Assembly (NCBI RefSeq): GCF_003852535.1
Contig: NZ_QAJP01000005.1
Span: 206,403 to 270,402 of the forward strand
Reading direction: 5' to 3'
Source: Herminiimonas sp. KBW02
GTDB lineage: Bacteria > Pseudomonadota > Gammaproteobacteria > Burkholderiales > Burkholderiaceae_D
Length of the DNA stretch: 64,000 nucleotides
Part shown: positions 8,422 through 17,026 of the stretch, piece after piece
Layout: every line of letters starts with the position of its first letter
Numbering within the stretch: position 1 is the first letter of the stretch
Notes under the pieces: model-generated
What the model saw: only the letters and a program-made list of their open reading frames with translations
Databases searched by the model: none
What the model was told of the DNA's origin: nothing
Translations under genes and position numbers: made by a program

Positions 8422-9672
8422 TTAAGCTGCAGGCTTGCTGCTGGCGGCGGGGTCCGGCGGTATGCGTAAGTGATGCGCCAGCCAGATAGTCACGATGCCG
8501 CACGCTACCGCGAGATAACCGACGGTGTCGTAATGCTCGATCTGGCCGCCAGGCGTACGCGTAATGATCAGGCCGGCAATCAGCGTTGCCAGGCCGGATG
8601 ACAACATCTGCACCGATGAAATCAGGGTCATAAAGGTGCCGCGTACATGCGCCTCCGGCACTGCACTCACCATCGCCATGCCAGGCACCATGCGCCCCGG
8701 CACCAGGATGAAGAATATCGTCGAGTTGATCAGCACCAGCCACCATGCAATCGGCACCAGGTGGGTAGTGATCAGCAAGGGGATGAATGAGGCGATCGCC
8801 ACAATTCTGTACATCTTCAGCTTGCCGTACTTATCCGCCATCCGGCCTATCAGTTGCGAAGTAAAGAAGGTCGCCGCACCACCGCACAGATACACCACGG
8901 TAATGAACGATTCAGGCAAGCCCACATTCGTCGTCATGTACAAGGCGATGTATGGAATGACGGTGAAGCCGGCCATCATGATCATCGCAATAAAGGCAAA
9001 GGCGGTTAAATGTCGCGGTTCTTTAGCGACCGCAAAGATACGCTGGAAGATATTGCCGACAGGTTTGTTATGCAAATGCGCGGTCAGGTTAGGCAGCAGC
9101 TTGTAACCGATCACCCAGAAAATACCCGACAGCAGCACGATGAAAAAGAAGGGCGCACGCCATCCCAGCGCAGGGAAGGTAGATGCCAGTAACAAGCCCA
9201 GCGGCACGCCGGCCACGGTAGAAATGGAAAATGCTGCCATCACCGTACCGAGTGCTTTACCGCGACGTTCAAATGGAATCACATCTGCAATCATGGTTTG
9301 CACCAGGCCGCCGAGGATGCCGCCAAACGCGCCTGCCAGCGCACGTGCGATGAGCAGGAAGGTAAAGTTGGGTGCAAGTCCGCAGCACAGCGTTGCGATG
9401 ATGAAGCACGCATACAGCACCAGCAGCAGTTTACGTCTATCAAAGCGATCGATGTAGGTCGCTGCCAGCAGGCTGGATGCGGCGGCGGTAAATGTGTAGG
9501 ACGACAGCAGCAGGCCGAACTGATGTGTATCGATGTGCAGCAGCCTGATCAGTTGCGGACCAAGCGGCATCATGATCATGAAATCAAGAATGTGCGTGAA
9601 CTGTATGCCGGCGATGGTCAGCAAGAACAGGCGTTCATTTTTGATGACGGGTGTATGTGTAGAGGAGTGCAA
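8422..9672 (-). CDS. Major facilitator superfamily transporter
   Basis: A 12-span MFS transporter resembling the drug:H+ antiporter / arabinose-efflux type. Visible landmarks are the first span after NERLFLLTIAGIQF, the loop-2 signature ATYIDRFDRRKLLL (a variant of GxLxDrxGrkxxl), RALAGAFGGILGGLVQ in span 4, and the central loop RGKALGTV. It probably exports small organic compounds; the substrate is unknown. Start: the frame is open to a GTG at 9747 without a ribosome binding site. I prefer the TTG at 9672 (MHSSTHTPV), which has CAGG five bases upstream, giving about 416 residues. The gene converges on the PhaM-like gene with only five bases between their stop codons. Confidence 0.75.
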   Translation of the reverse strand: MHSSTHTPVIKNERLFLLTIAGIQFTHILDFMIMMPLGPQLIRLLHIDTHQFGLLLSSYTFTAAASSLLAATYIDRFDRRKLLLVLYACFIIATLCCGLAPNFTFLLIARALAGAFGGILGGLVQTMIADVIPFERRGKALGTVMAAFSISTVAGVPLGLLLASTFPALGWRAPFFFIVLLSGIFWVIGYKLLPNLTAHLHNKPVGNIFQRIFAVAKEPRHLTAFAFIAMIMMAGFTVIPYIALYMTTNVGLPESFITVVYLCGGAATFFTSQLIGRMADKYGKLKMYRIVAIASFIPLLITTHLVPIAWWLVLINSTIFFILVPGRMVPGMAMVSAVPEAHVRGTFMTLISSVQMLSSGLATLIAGLIITRTPGGQIEHYDTVGYLAVACGIVTIWLAHHLRIPPDPAASSKPAA

Positions 9673-10085
9673 TAGAACCTGCTGAGTAAATATAGCGTGA
9701 GACTGACTGATAAGACTTGAATCTGGACTGGTGCGTAAGCCGGACACCGGTGCTGGATGCGCGCGGATACATGGCGCGAGAATTTGAATTCTTTTAAGCG
9801 GTGACCAGATGTATGGAGATTCTGCGTACGCTTAGTCTAATGCTTTTTGCAAAGTGATGCCGGACGGGGCATAGAGTCAGAAATATAGACGGATGGATGT
9901 GCCCTATTGTATGTAAAAACTGCGCTGTTGTTATGGCGGCAGGCGTATATATCTGTTGCAGCTAATGAATAATCCATCTTCATTAATGCAAAAGTGATGT
10001 CAGGTGCTTACCGAAAAATTGTTAGTGTCCTAGCGGCTGATGCTGCTAAAGTTCGCTGATAAAAAATAATCACAAGGGTGCGGGC
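9673..10085. other. Intergenic region between divergent transporter genes
   Basis: About 410 bases with no convincing gene on either strand; the outer part would be coding if the MFS gene started at 9747. It must hold both divergent promoters. I see AT-rich patches (around 9900-9990 and 10055-10075) but no pair of -35/-10 boxes that I would defend, and no repeat or terminator. Confidence 0.35.
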
Positions 10086-10880
10086 ATGGTCTGGTTTCTT
10101 GCGTATGTATTGGCAGGTGCATTTGTCGGTGTCTTGGCCGGTTTGCTGGGCATAGGTGGCGGCATGACACTGGTACCCATCATGGCGGCCTTGTTCGCAG
10201 CACAGCACTTTGCTCCTGACCACGTCGTGCATCTGGCGCTGGGTACCTGCATGGCTTCCATTGTGTTTACCTCCGGCTCCAGCGTACGTGAGCATCTGAA
10301 GTTCGATGGTGTCGATTTCAATATCGTCAAGCGTATGTCCCCCGGGCTGGTAGTAGGCAGCTTGCTGGCTACTTCTGTGTCAGCGTGGATACCGCAACGT
10401 CATCTGGCATTGAGTTTTGCCGTGATCGTGTTCTTCGGTGCGACGCAAATCCTATTGAATAAAAAGCCCAAAGCAGCGCGCACTTTGCCTTCCGCCGGCC
10501 CCTTGTTTGGCGTTGGTTTGATCATCGGCATCATCGGCGGGCTGGTATCAGCGGGCGGTGCATTCCTGACGATTCCATTCATGCTGTGGTGTGGTGTGCC
10601 GATGAAGAAAACCATCGGTACCGGCGCGATGATGGGTATACCTCTGGCCATCGTCGGAACCATAGGTTATGTGATTTCCGGCTGGAGTGTGCCGGACTTG
10701 CCGGATGACGCGGTGGGCTTTATTTCCATCATCGCGCTGGCAGGTATCGTCTGCGGCAGTGTCTTTACTGCACCTTTCGGTGCGCGGCTCGCACATCGCC
10801 TGCCGGTGCCGGTATTAAAACGCATCTTCGCCTGCCTGCTGTATGTGCTGGCGGCGAAGATGTTGTGGACTTACTGGTAG
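10086..10880 (+). CDS. TauE/SafE (TSUP) family permease
   Basis: A 264-residue inner-membrane protein of the TauE/SafE family, linked to export or import of sulfite, sulfoacetate or similar organosulfur anions. The duplicated family motif is visible: GVLAGLLGIGGGMTLVP near residues 12-28 and GIIGGLVSAGGAFLTIPF near residues 145-162. About eight hydrophobic spans follow the family pattern, and the length is usual. The start ATG at 10086 has only a poor GGGTGCGGGC upstream. No sulfur-metabolism genes are adjacent, so the substrate is open. A perfect 10-bp hairpin follows the stop codon. Confidence 0.85.
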   Translation: MVWFLAYVLAGAFVGVLAGLLGIGGGMTLVPIMAALFAAQHFAPDHVVHLALGTCMASIVFTSGSSVREHLKFDGVDFNIVKRMSPGLVVGSLLATSVSAWIPQRHLALSFAVIVFFGATQILLNKKPKAARTLPSAGPLFGVGLIIGIIGGLVSAGGAFLTIPFMLWCGVPMKKTIGTGAMMGIPLAIVGTIGYVISGWSVPDLPDDAVGFISIIALAGIVCGSVFTAPFGARLAHRLPVPVLKRIFACLLYVLAAKMLWTYW

Positions 10881-10889
10881 TGGAGAGAG

Positions 10890-10913
10890 CTTGCCTGCAG
10901 GCTTGCAGGCAAG
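10890..10913. terminator. Perfect hairpin between convergent genes
   Basis: CTTGCCTGCA (10890-10899) and TGCAGGCAAG (10904-10913) form a 10-bp stem with a 4-nt loop between the TSUP gene and the ProQ-domain gene. There is no T-run on either side, so it may work as a Rho-assisted stop or an mRNA end-stabiliser rather than a classic intrinsic terminator. Confidence 0.5.
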
Positions 10914-10921
10914 TCAGGACA

Positions 10922-11383
10922 TCAGTTTTTGCGCGAGAATTTCTCTGCTAACTGGGTCAGTTTTTCTGCACGCAGGCGTTCTGCTTCTTCTGCTTCACGC
11001 AGTTTTGCTGCGGCCTTGCGCTGGGTTTCTTCGGCCTGACGCTGTGCCTTGCGGTGTTCCGCGTTCTTTTTGAAGCGTTCTTTCAGCGTAGTCGTCGCAT
11101 GTGTGCGATGTACTTCCGTAACCTCATCCGCATTGCTGCCGTCCAGGTTGAAGCGTACGGTCGCTTTCTCCATGCCTTTCAGGTAACGCAGGGAATTGGT
11201 GTGTATGCCGAGCGCGGTGCGCAGCGATTTACGGCTGACATCCGGGATTTGCGCGATCAATTGCTTGTCGATGCCGATGGCTAAAGGCAGGAATTCGCCG
11301 AACACGGTAAATTTTTCCTGTAGTTCCTTGAGCAAGGTACGGGCGGATTGAATTGGGTTAGGCGTAGTTTCGGTAGTCGTCAT
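10922..11383 (-). CDS. ProQ/FinO-domain RNA-binding protein
   Basis: A 153-residue protein with an N-terminal FinO-like RNA chaperone domain (about residues 10-95) and a long charged C-terminal helix rich in Ala, Glu, Arg and Lys (KAQRQAEETQRKAAAKLREA). Family landmarks are ARTLLKELQEKFTVF, LPLAIGIDKQL and LGIHTNSLRYLKGM. Such proteins bind structured 3' ends and small RNAs. Start: ATG at 11383 (MTTTETTPNP); an ATG at 11476 would add 31 residues without family character, and neither has a clear ribosome binding site. It lacks the extra C-terminal Tudor-like domain of E. coli ProQ, which fits a shorter ProQ-family member. RNA targets are unknown. Confidence 0.8.
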   Translation of the reverse strand: MTTTETTPNPIQSARTLLKELQEKFTVFGEFLPLAIGIDKQLIAQIPDVSRKSLRTALGIHTNSLRYLKGMEKATVRFNLDGSNADEVTEVHRTHATTTLKERFKKNAEHRKAQRQAEETQRKAAAKLREAEEAERLRAEKLTQLAEKFSRKN

Positions 11384-11540
11384 TAACAGCGGTTCAGCAA
11401 TAGAGGATCCAGGGTGCGCAGGATAGCACGATGCAGGAAGATTGCCTGCAGTTGTGTGTTTTTTGTCTACACTCATGCTACCGAATCTTCGTACTCGGTG
11501 TACAGTGCCGCATGCCTTATCTATACAAAAATGAAACGTG

Positions 11541-11948
11541 ATGATGTACGAAGACGACGAAAATGCACAGGATCAGTCGCTTGCGCGGCCGTGGATAGTC
11601 CTGAAGACCACTTATGACGTGGAAGCATGGATAGACCATCAGAACCGCAATATCCAGTATCTGATTAAAGGCAATAAGAACAGCGGCTGGGGAATTTGTT
11701 TCGAATTGACCGAAGGCGGTGAGATTTATTTGCATACGACCTCGGAAGGCGACGTACTGCTGGATGTGACGCCGGATGCGGAATGGGTCGCACCCTTGAT
11801 CACTGCGGTGACGCAGGTGGAGGCACCGCGTACACAGATCTGGGCTTTGCCCGGGGATAAATTAACCCAGCTGGTGCTGGGCTTGAGTCCTTTGCTGGCA
11901 ACGACGCGGCTGGTGACAGATCACAGTTTCAATCTGAAAAAATACTAA
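11541..11948 (+). CDS. Conserved-looking hypothetical protein
   Basis: I do not recognise the family. The product is about 135 residues, acidic at the N-terminus (MMYEDDENAQDQ), without a signal peptide or membrane span. It has a regular alternating pattern (PWIVLKTTYDVEAWIDHQNRNIQYLIKG, GWGICFEL, EIYLHTTSEGDVLLDVTP) that suggests a small beta-rich cytosolic fold. Three start codons lie side by side (GTG 11538, ATG 11541, ATG 11544) and the upstream sequence gives no clear Shine-Dalgarno, so the exact start is open. It lies divergent from the ProQ-domain gene and ends at a very strong terminator, which supports its being a real gene. Confidence 0.55.
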   Translation: MMYEDDENAQDQSLARPWIVLKTTYDVEAWIDHQNRNIQYLIKGNKNSGWGICFELTEGGEIYLHTTSEGDVLLDVTPDAEWVAPLITAVTQVEAPRTQIWALPGDKLTQLVLGLSPLLATTRLVTDHSFNLKKY

Positions 11949-11970
11949 AACAGTACGTTTCATTAAGCAT

Positions 11971-12009
11971 AAAAAAGGGCGAACCAGCTATGCTGGTTCG
12001 CCCTTTTTG
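11971..12009. terminator. Strong bidirectional intrinsic terminator
   Basis: A 12-bp perfect stem, GGGCGAACCAGC (11977-11988) with GCTGGTTCGCCC (11992-12003), and a 3-nt loop. It is flanked by six A on the left and five T on the right. It separates the convergent hypothetical gene and terC-family gene. Confidence 0.95.
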
Positions 12010-12047
12010 TTTGCAGCCGTCGTCGAGCGACGACGGTGTGCAGCTTA

Positions 12048-12764
12048 TTAAGCGGTTGCTTCTGTTTTGTGGTGACGTTTGCCGAGGTAGGTGCCGACGA
12101 TGACGACGCCGATAGCCAGTACCAGACCTGGAATGCTCAGGTGGCTGCTGCCGAACAAACCGATTTCGTGGTGCGGCATGTTTGCTGCGATCCAAGGTGT
12201 GACTGCCGTGTCAGAGAACAGCATTTCACCAGCCAGGTAACCCAGCAGTGCTGCGCCCAGTGTGATGATGATAGGGAATTTTTCCATCAACTTCAGTACC
12301 AGTGCGCTACCGAACACGATCAGCGGAACGCTGATGGCCAGGCCGATGATCAGCAGTACGACATTGCCGTTTGCTGCTGCAGCGACGCCGAGGACGTTGT
12401 CCAGGCTCATGACCAGATCGGCGATCAGGATGGTTTTGATGGCGCCCCACAGGTTGGAGTGGCCTTCAATGTTTTCTTCGCCGCCGTCTTCGGCCAGCAA
12501 TTGCACGCCGATGTAGAACAACAGAATCGCGCCTACCAGTTTGAGGTAAGGCAGGGTCAGTAATTGCAGCGCGAAAATGGTCAGGACGATACGCAGGATA
12601 ATGGCGGCAGCACTACCGTAGATGACGGCCATTTTCTTTTGTTTTGGCGGCAGGGATTTCGCGGCCAATGCAATGACGACTGCATTATCGCCGGACAGCA
12701 CGATGTTAATCAGGATGATGTTGCCGAGTGCGGCCCAGAATGCTGGAGTTCCTAGTAAGTCCAT
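12048..12764 (-). CDS. TerC family integral membrane protein
   Basis: A 238-residue polytopic protein of the TerC family (YjbE/YkoY subgroup), implicated in metal-ion homeostasis, notably Mn2+ export and metalation of secreted proteins. The paired family motifs are visible: NIVLSGDNAVVIALA near residues 19-33 and ADLVMSLDNVLGVAAA near residues 115-130. The acidic residues of both lie within membrane spans and are the presumed ion ligands. It ends with a short His/Lys-rich tail (GKRHHKTEATA). The ATG at 12764 is preceded by TTTGAGGAAGAC, so GAGGAAG gives a good ribosome binding site. The structured leader upstream is described separately. Confidence 0.85.
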   Translation of the reverse strand: MDLLGTPAFWAALGNIILINIVLSGDNAVVIALAAKSLPPKQKKMAVIYGSAAAIILRIVLTIFALQLLTLPYLKLVGAILLFYIGVQLLAEDGGEENIEGHSNLWGAIKTILIADLVMSLDNVLGVAAAANGNVVLLIIGLAISVPLIVFGSALVLKLMEKFPIIITLGAALLGYLAGEMLFSDTAVTPWIAANMPHHEIGLFGSSHLSIPGLVLAIGVVIVGTYLGKRHHKTEATA

Positions 12765-13019
12765 GTCTTCCTCAAAGTTTATTGAATATAAGCGGCAGTC
12801 GGCGTACGACCATGTTGTTGTCTGTCCGTGGAAACCACGGCCATCTTTTGGCCACTACTTGCTAACGTGTGCAAATTTTCTACTAATCAATACGTATGAG
12901 CTTAAGTCCAGTATAGAGACAAAAACCCAGACCGGAAGGGACGGTTTCTTACAGTTGCGAACGTCCCCTACGCAGGCGCAGGTTAGCTCGGCAGAACTCA
13001 AATTAACGTGATATTAGCG
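12765..13019 (-). promoter_or_regulatory. Structured leader/promoter region of the terC-family gene
   Basis: On the minus strand a good -10-like TATACT lies roughly 140 bases before the start codon, giving a long leader. Near 12826-12854 the leader can form two different hairpins. One is CCGTGG (12826-12831) with CCACGG (12835-12840). The other is GGCC (12839-12842) with GGCC (12850-12853). They share bases 12839-12840, so only one can form at a time. A second possible stem (GGGACG with CGTCCC) lies further upstream. TerC relatives are often under a Mn2+ (yybP-ykoY) riboswitch, but I could not fit that consensus here. Confidence 0.35.
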
Positions 13020-14276
13020 TTATTTTTTCGTTAAAACAGATTGGAAGTGGATGCGGAAAATACTACCCCCTTGCGGCCTGTCGTCGTGCTCAAGTCTGGC
13101 GCCCAGGTATTCGCAAATGCGGATGGCGAGGGCCAGGCCGAGACCGGAGCCGGCCGAGCCTATGAGTGCGGGTTGGGTGGGGTCATTTTTCAGGCGCGCG
13201 CGGATGATGTCCGGCACACCGGGGCCGGTGTCTTCGACCAGTACGCTGTGATCCTGTATGGATACGACGACCGAGCCTTCATCTGTGTATTCGCAGGCAT
13301 TGCGGATCAGGTTGCCGATCGCGGATGAGAGTAGCTCCTTGCGTCCGAATACCGAGAAATCCTTGCCTTCCTGGAAGTGCAGGCTGATGGGGCGGTCCCG
13401 TACCAGCGGCTGGCCGCGTTCTATCTCGGCCCGGATGACTTCTGAAATCGAGGTGAGCGGCCGGTCTATGGTGTCCGGACGGCGGGCCAGCAGCAAGAGC
13501 ACGCTGACGCAATCGGTGGCTTCCTTCGCAGCGCGCATGATGCGCAGTGCAGGTGCCTGCACTGCTGGTTGATCGCTGGTCTGCTCAACCAGCAGTTCGG
13601 CGGCGCCGATGATGATCGTGAGCGGGGTGCGCAGTTCATGGCTGACGTCGCCAGTGAAGAAGCGTTCGCGGGCGAGGAATTGCTTGAGTTCTGCAGTATG
13701 TTCGGCGAAGGCGCGCGCCAGTACGCCCAGTTCATCCTGATGGTTTAGCAACGGAAGTTCGGCGTTGGTTTTTTTATCCATCACCGCATTCGCGAGCGTG
13801 ATGATGGGATCGACGAAGCCACGTGCGATGAAGCTGCCGAGGAAGAGCGAAAGCGCCACGAAGCCGAGGAAACCTGCGCCCAGCATCGCAAATATGACGT
13901 GCTCGATATTTTTGTATTCGCTGGCGCGGTCGATCACGACGTAAGGGCCGGCGGCATCCTGGCCTACCAGCAAGTGCACGTACTGATCTTCGAATACACG
14001 TTTGGCAACGCCATAGGGCAGCTTGTGTAACTCAGGCGGGATGGCGGCTCCATGGTAGAAGCTGACGTCGGACGGCATTTCTACCGGCATGCCGGCAGCA
14101 TGGCGTGGCGAAGCCCACGCAGCGATGCTGCGCAGGTGTTCATCAACCAGCAAATCTTCTATGCCGACAATGGCAACAGAGGCGACGACACCGACGAAGG
14201 TACAAACCGCCAGTGCGAAGAAAAGATAGGCTACAACGATGCGGCGGCGCAGCGTACTAGGGCGCTTCATCCGCAT
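13020..14276 (-). CDS. Sensor histidine kinase
   Basis: A 418-residue membrane sensor kinase. Two spans (about residues 12-38 and 126-150) enclose a periplasmic loop of about 85 residues. A short HAMP-like linker follows, then the HisKA domain with the phospho-acceptor H213 in FTGDVSHELRTPLT, then a HATPase domain with the N box (GNLIRNACEYTDEG) and G1 box (VEDTGPGVPD). The gene overlaps the 3' end of the response regulator gene by 20 bases, so the pair is translationally coupled and surely one system. The signal is unknown. The loop lacks a Cys or His cluster that would suggest a metal sensor. Confidence 0.9.
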   Translation of the reverse strand: MRMKRPSTLRRRIVVAYLFFALAVCTFVGVVASVAIVGIEDLLVDEHLRSIAAWASPRHAAGMPVEMPSDVSFYHGAAIPPELHKLPYGVAKRVFEDQYVHLLVGQDAAGPYVVIDRASEYKNIEHVIFAMLGAGFLGFVALSLFLGSFIARGFVDPIITLANAVMDKKTNAELPLLNHQDELGVLARAFAEHTAELKQFLARERFFTGDVSHELRTPLTIIIGAAELLVEQTSDQPAVQAPALRIMRAAKEATDCVSVLLLLARRPDTIDRPLTSISEVIRAEIERGQPLVRDRPISLHFQEGKDFSVFGRKELLSSAIGNLIRNACEYTDEGSVVVSIQDHSVLVEDTGPGVPDIIRARLKNDPTQPALIGSAGSGLGLALAIRICEYLGARLEHDDRPQGGSIFRIHFQSVLTKK

Positions 14277-14946
14277 CTACCAGGCGATAACCTATGCCTT
14301 GTACCGTACGCAACATGGCAAACGGATGCGCCTTATCGAGTGCCTGACGCAAGGCGTGGATATGGGTGCGCAGTGCATCACTATCTGGCGGGTGGTCGCC
14401 CCAGACTTCAAGTTCCAGTGTTTCGCGCGAGACGACTTTCGGCGCTTCCTTCATCAGGCAGGTCAGGATCTTGAAGCCGGTCTTGGTCAGTGAGATAGGA
14501 ATGCCGTCACGTTTAACCTGATAGGTCGAGGTATCGAATACCAGATTGCCCACGCTCAGGAAGTTGGTGCCCTGGTTCTTGCCGCGCGCGCGGCGTACCA
14601 GTGCTTTCAGTCGGACTTCCACTTCCAGCAGCGAGAATGGTTTGACCAGGTAATCGTCGGCACCGCTATCGAAGCCGGCGACTTTGTCGTCCAGCGTATC
14701 GCGTGCGGTCAGCATCAGCACCGGTGTGTCTTTTTGCAGTTCATCGCGCATCTTGCGGCACAGGGTCAGGCCGTCTATGCCGGGCAGTTTGATGTCGAGG
14801 ATGACGGCATCGTAGTCATGTTGTGCTGCGAGCGCGAAGCCTGCATATCCGTTGGCAGCGGAATCGAGTACGTAGCCGCGCGGCTCAAGGAAAGCGTACA
14901 GATTCGCGACGATATCGGCATTGTCTTCAATAATCAGAATGCGCAT
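14257..14946 (-). CDS. OmpR/PhoB-type response regulator
   Basis: A 229-residue two-domain regulator. The receiver domain has the acidic pair E7-D8, the phospho-acceptor D51 (AVILDIKLP) and the lysine of LVKPFS. The C-terminal winged-helix domain ends with the PhoB-type pattern TSTYQVKRDG...LTKTGFKILTCLM...DALRTHIHALRQALD. It is first in the operon with the histidine kinase. The nearest divergent unit is more than 1 kb away, and the periplasmic peroxidase gene upstream is on the same strand, so no target gene is obvious from position. The start ATG at 14946 has no strong ribosome binding site. Confidence 0.92.
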   Translation of the reverse strand: MRILIIEDNADIVANLYAFLEPRGYVLDSAANGYAGFALAAQHDYDAVILDIKLPGIDGLTLCRKMRDELQKDTPVLMLTARDTLDDKVAGFDSGADDYLVKPFSLLEVEVRLKALVRRARGKNQGTNFLSVGNLVFDTSTYQVKRDGIPISLTKTGFKILTCLMKEAPKVVSRETLELEVWGDHPPDSDALRTHIHALRQALDKAHPFAMLRTVQGIGYRLVDADEAP

Positions 14947-15168
14947 GGTAGTGATGGCGATTGCTCGCCTCTTTATCTATGTAATGTAGATCGTGTCTGA
15001 AAAATCACTCAGTTTTATGGCCCGAGAGATGGCTAGTGCATCGGCCGGAATAACAGCCGGATGCGAGCATTGTCATTATGCCTGTGCGTGCCACGTCTTG
15101 CAGAAAATCCGCATTGCACCGTTGTTGTTCGGCGATTGAATGTGGTTCTGCTTGCTGTCGGCATTGTT

Positions 15169-15750
15169 CTATTTTTGCGCCAATGCTTTTTCTATATCCG
15201 CCACCAGTTTTTTGTCAGCAGGCGTCACTTTCGATGGATAGTTTTCGATGACTTTGCCGCTACGATCCAGCAGGATTTTGTGGAAATTCCATTTGGGCGC
15301 TTGTCCGCCGTTCGCCATCAGTGATTTATAGAAGGGATTGATGTTGGGGCCTATCACCGAGCTTTTGGCAAACATCGGGAATTTCACACCATAAGTATTG
15401 TGGCAAAACTCGGCGATTTCCTTGTTCGCCCCCGGTTCTTGCTGGCCGAAATCGTTGGAGGCAAAGCCGAGTATCACCAGGCCACGGTCTTTATATTTCG
15501 CATACAGCTGTTCCAGGCCTTCATATTGTCCGGTAAAGCCGCAGTAACTGGCAGTGTTGACGGCCAGAATCACTTTGCCTGCGTATTGGCAAAGGTTCTG
15601 CGGTGCCTCATCTTGCAGTCGGGCAACCGTGTAATTCAGGTTGGCCGGGCAGGCTGCCGGGCTGCTGGTCTGGGCGTAGGCTTGTGTGCCGAAGCCAAGG
15701 CCGGCCAGGAGAGTGACGTGTGCGAGCAGGTTGATGAATTGTTTTGTCAT
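15169..15750 (-). CDS. Exported glutathione peroxidase family protein
   Basis: A 193-residue thioredoxin-fold peroxidase of the glutathione peroxidase/BtuE family. The catalytic segment is NTASYCGFTGQYEGLEQLY, with Cys in place of selenocysteine. The Gln/Asn partner motif appears as GFASNDFGQQEPG, and the Trp motif as APKWNFHKILLDRSGKV. Unlike cytosolic BtuE, it has a clear signal peptide (MTKQFINLLAHVTLLAGLGFGTQAYAQ), so it should act in the periplasm, probably using thioredoxin-like partners instead of glutathione. Start: ATG at 15750, chosen because it opens the signal peptide. The frame stays open further upstream, without protein-like sequence. Confidence 0.85.
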   Translation of the reverse strand: MTKQFINLLAHVTLLAGLGFGTQAYAQTSSPAACPANLNYTVARLQDEAPQNLCQYAGKVILAVNTASYCGFTGQYEGLEQLYAKYKDRGLVILGFASNDFGQQEPGANKEIAEFCHNTYGVKFPMFAKSSVIGPNINPFYKSLMANGGQAPKWNFHKILLDRSGKVIENYPSKVTPADKKLVADIEKALAQK

Positions 15751-16106
15751 GATGGTGGGTGGTGGGACAGATAAGTTGGACTCATATTGCACGAAGACTG
15801 TCGGTTTGTCATGGCGTGGAAAAAATAATCCTTTATGCTGAAAGAAAAGCAAAAAAACGATGAAATTCAGGTGCTGTATGCTTAATTTTTTAGCGGGGAA
15901 TGAGATTTTTTTGCATTAAGCCCTTGTGTTAAGAAAACATTAAAAAAGCAAGTAACGGCGCGGGATAGGCGTGTTTTCGATACTTGAAAAGAATCGAATC
16001 AGACGTGCTTTTTTCAAGGAAATCCGCTTATCTTTAGCTGCTGAGGCTGGGTGGGCGCTGAATTTCTTGGTAGAATCAAGGACTTAACTCAATTTTTAAG
16101 GCGCGT
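15751..16106. other. Intergenic region between peroxidase and ferritin-like genes
   Basis: 356 bases without a gene, AT-rich in the middle. An 8-bp dyad, CTTGAAAA (15983-15990) with TTTTCAAG (16011-16018), has a 20-nt spacer. TAGAAT near 16070 is a possible -10 for the + strand gene, about 35 bases before its start. I cannot defend a matching -35. CTTGAAA resembles the -35 of sigma-32 promoters, but no CCCCAT-type -10 follows. Confidence 0.35.
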
Positions 16107-16955
16107 ATGCTGTACCCAGAATTGTTTAAATCGCTAGAGCAGGTTCGCTGGAACATGGAAAAAGACATTCCGTGGGATCAGTTCGACGGCTCCAAACTGA
16201 CCGATGAGCAGGCACAAACCATACGCATGAATGCGATTACAGAGTGGTCTGCTTTGCCTGCAACCGAAATGTTCTTGCGTGACAATCGCGGTGACAGTGA
16301 CTTTTCCGCTTTCATGTCGGTATGGTTCTTTGAAGAACAAAAGCACTCGCTGGTACTGATGGAGTACCTGCGTCGCTTCCGCCCGGAATACGTTCCGACC
16401 GAAGAAGAGCTGCATAACGTACGTTTCGAATTCGATCCGGCGCCTGCGTTGGAAACATTGATGATGCACTTCTGCGGCGAAATCCGTCTGAACCACTGGT
16501 ATCGTTGCGCCTCTGACTGGCACACCGAACCTGTCATCAAGCAAATTTACAAAATCATCAGCCAGGATGAAGCACGCCACGGCGGCGCTTACCTGCGCTA
16601 CATGAAGAAAGCATTGGTCGAAGTAGGCGATAGCGCACGTGCTGCGTTTGCCAAGATCGGCGTATTGATGGCATCGGCCCGTCGTACTGAAAAACCGCTG
16701 CACCCGACCAATCTGCACGTGAACCAATCCTTGTTCCCTAACGATACGGTGCAATCGCGTTTGCCGGATCCTGAGTGGCTGGAGCGCTGGCTCGATGGCC
16801 AGATCAAGTTCGACAGCGAATGGGAAAAGAAAGTTGTCGATCGTATCCTGCACAATATGTCGCTGCTGTTTGAGCGTACCTTTGGCACCGTGCAGGAATT
16901 GAACCGCTATCGCAAAGAAATCGTTACGCGCATGGCGGCTGCACAACCAGCCTGA
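16107..16955 (+). CDS. Ferritin-like di-iron protein
   Basis: A 282-residue, mostly helical protein with a ferritin-like di-iron site. Likely metal ligands are E46 in the first helix (ITEWSALPATE), the EExxH-type motif EEQKH near residues 75-79, E124 in CGEIRLNHW, and the DEARH motif near residues 153-157. Two helix pairs of this kind resemble acyl-ACP desaturase-like or AurF-like oxygenases and other ferritin-like proteins. The substrate is unknown, and no fatty-acid or secondary-metabolite genes are adjacent. The start ATG at 16107 has AAGG with a usable spacing (TTTTTAAGGCGCGT). It is followed by an intrinsic terminator and is therefore a single-gene unit. Confidence 0.7.
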   Translation: MLYPELFKSLEQVRWNMEKDIPWDQFDGSKLTDEQAQTIRMNAITEWSALPATEMFLRDNRGDSDFSAFMSVWFFEEQKHSLVLMEYLRRFRPEYVPTEEELHNVRFEFDPAPALETLMMHFCGEIRLNHWYRCASDWHTEPVIKQIYKIISQDEARHGGAYLRYMKKALVEVGDSARAAFAKIGVLMASARRTEKPLHPTNLHVNQSLFPNDTVQSRLPDPEWLERWLDGQIKFDSEWEKKVVDRILHNMSLLFERTFGTVQELNRYRKEIVTRMAAAQPA

Positions 16956-16976
16956 TTTTGCTCAGCTAAAAATCCG

Positions 16977-17005
16977 AAAAGCCGCAAGCCTGTTTGCGGC
17001 TTTTT
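16977..17005 (+). terminator. Intrinsic terminator after the ferritin-like gene
   Basis: GCCGCAA (16981-16987) pairs with TTGCGGC (16994-17000), with an A-run before and five T after. It lies 22 bases past the stop codon. Confidence 0.9.
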
Positions 17006-17026
17006 GTTTATTGGAAAGGACTCATC

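Noticed and set aside
12765-13019. yybP-ykoY manganese riboswitch before the TerC-family gene
   Set aside because: The family is often so regulated, but I could not align the conserved loops of that riboswitch; only generic hairpins are visible.
15983-16018. A sigma-32 type promoter suggested by CTTGAAA
   Set aside because: No CCCCAT-like -10 follows at the right spacing; the sequence is better described as one arm of a weak dyad.
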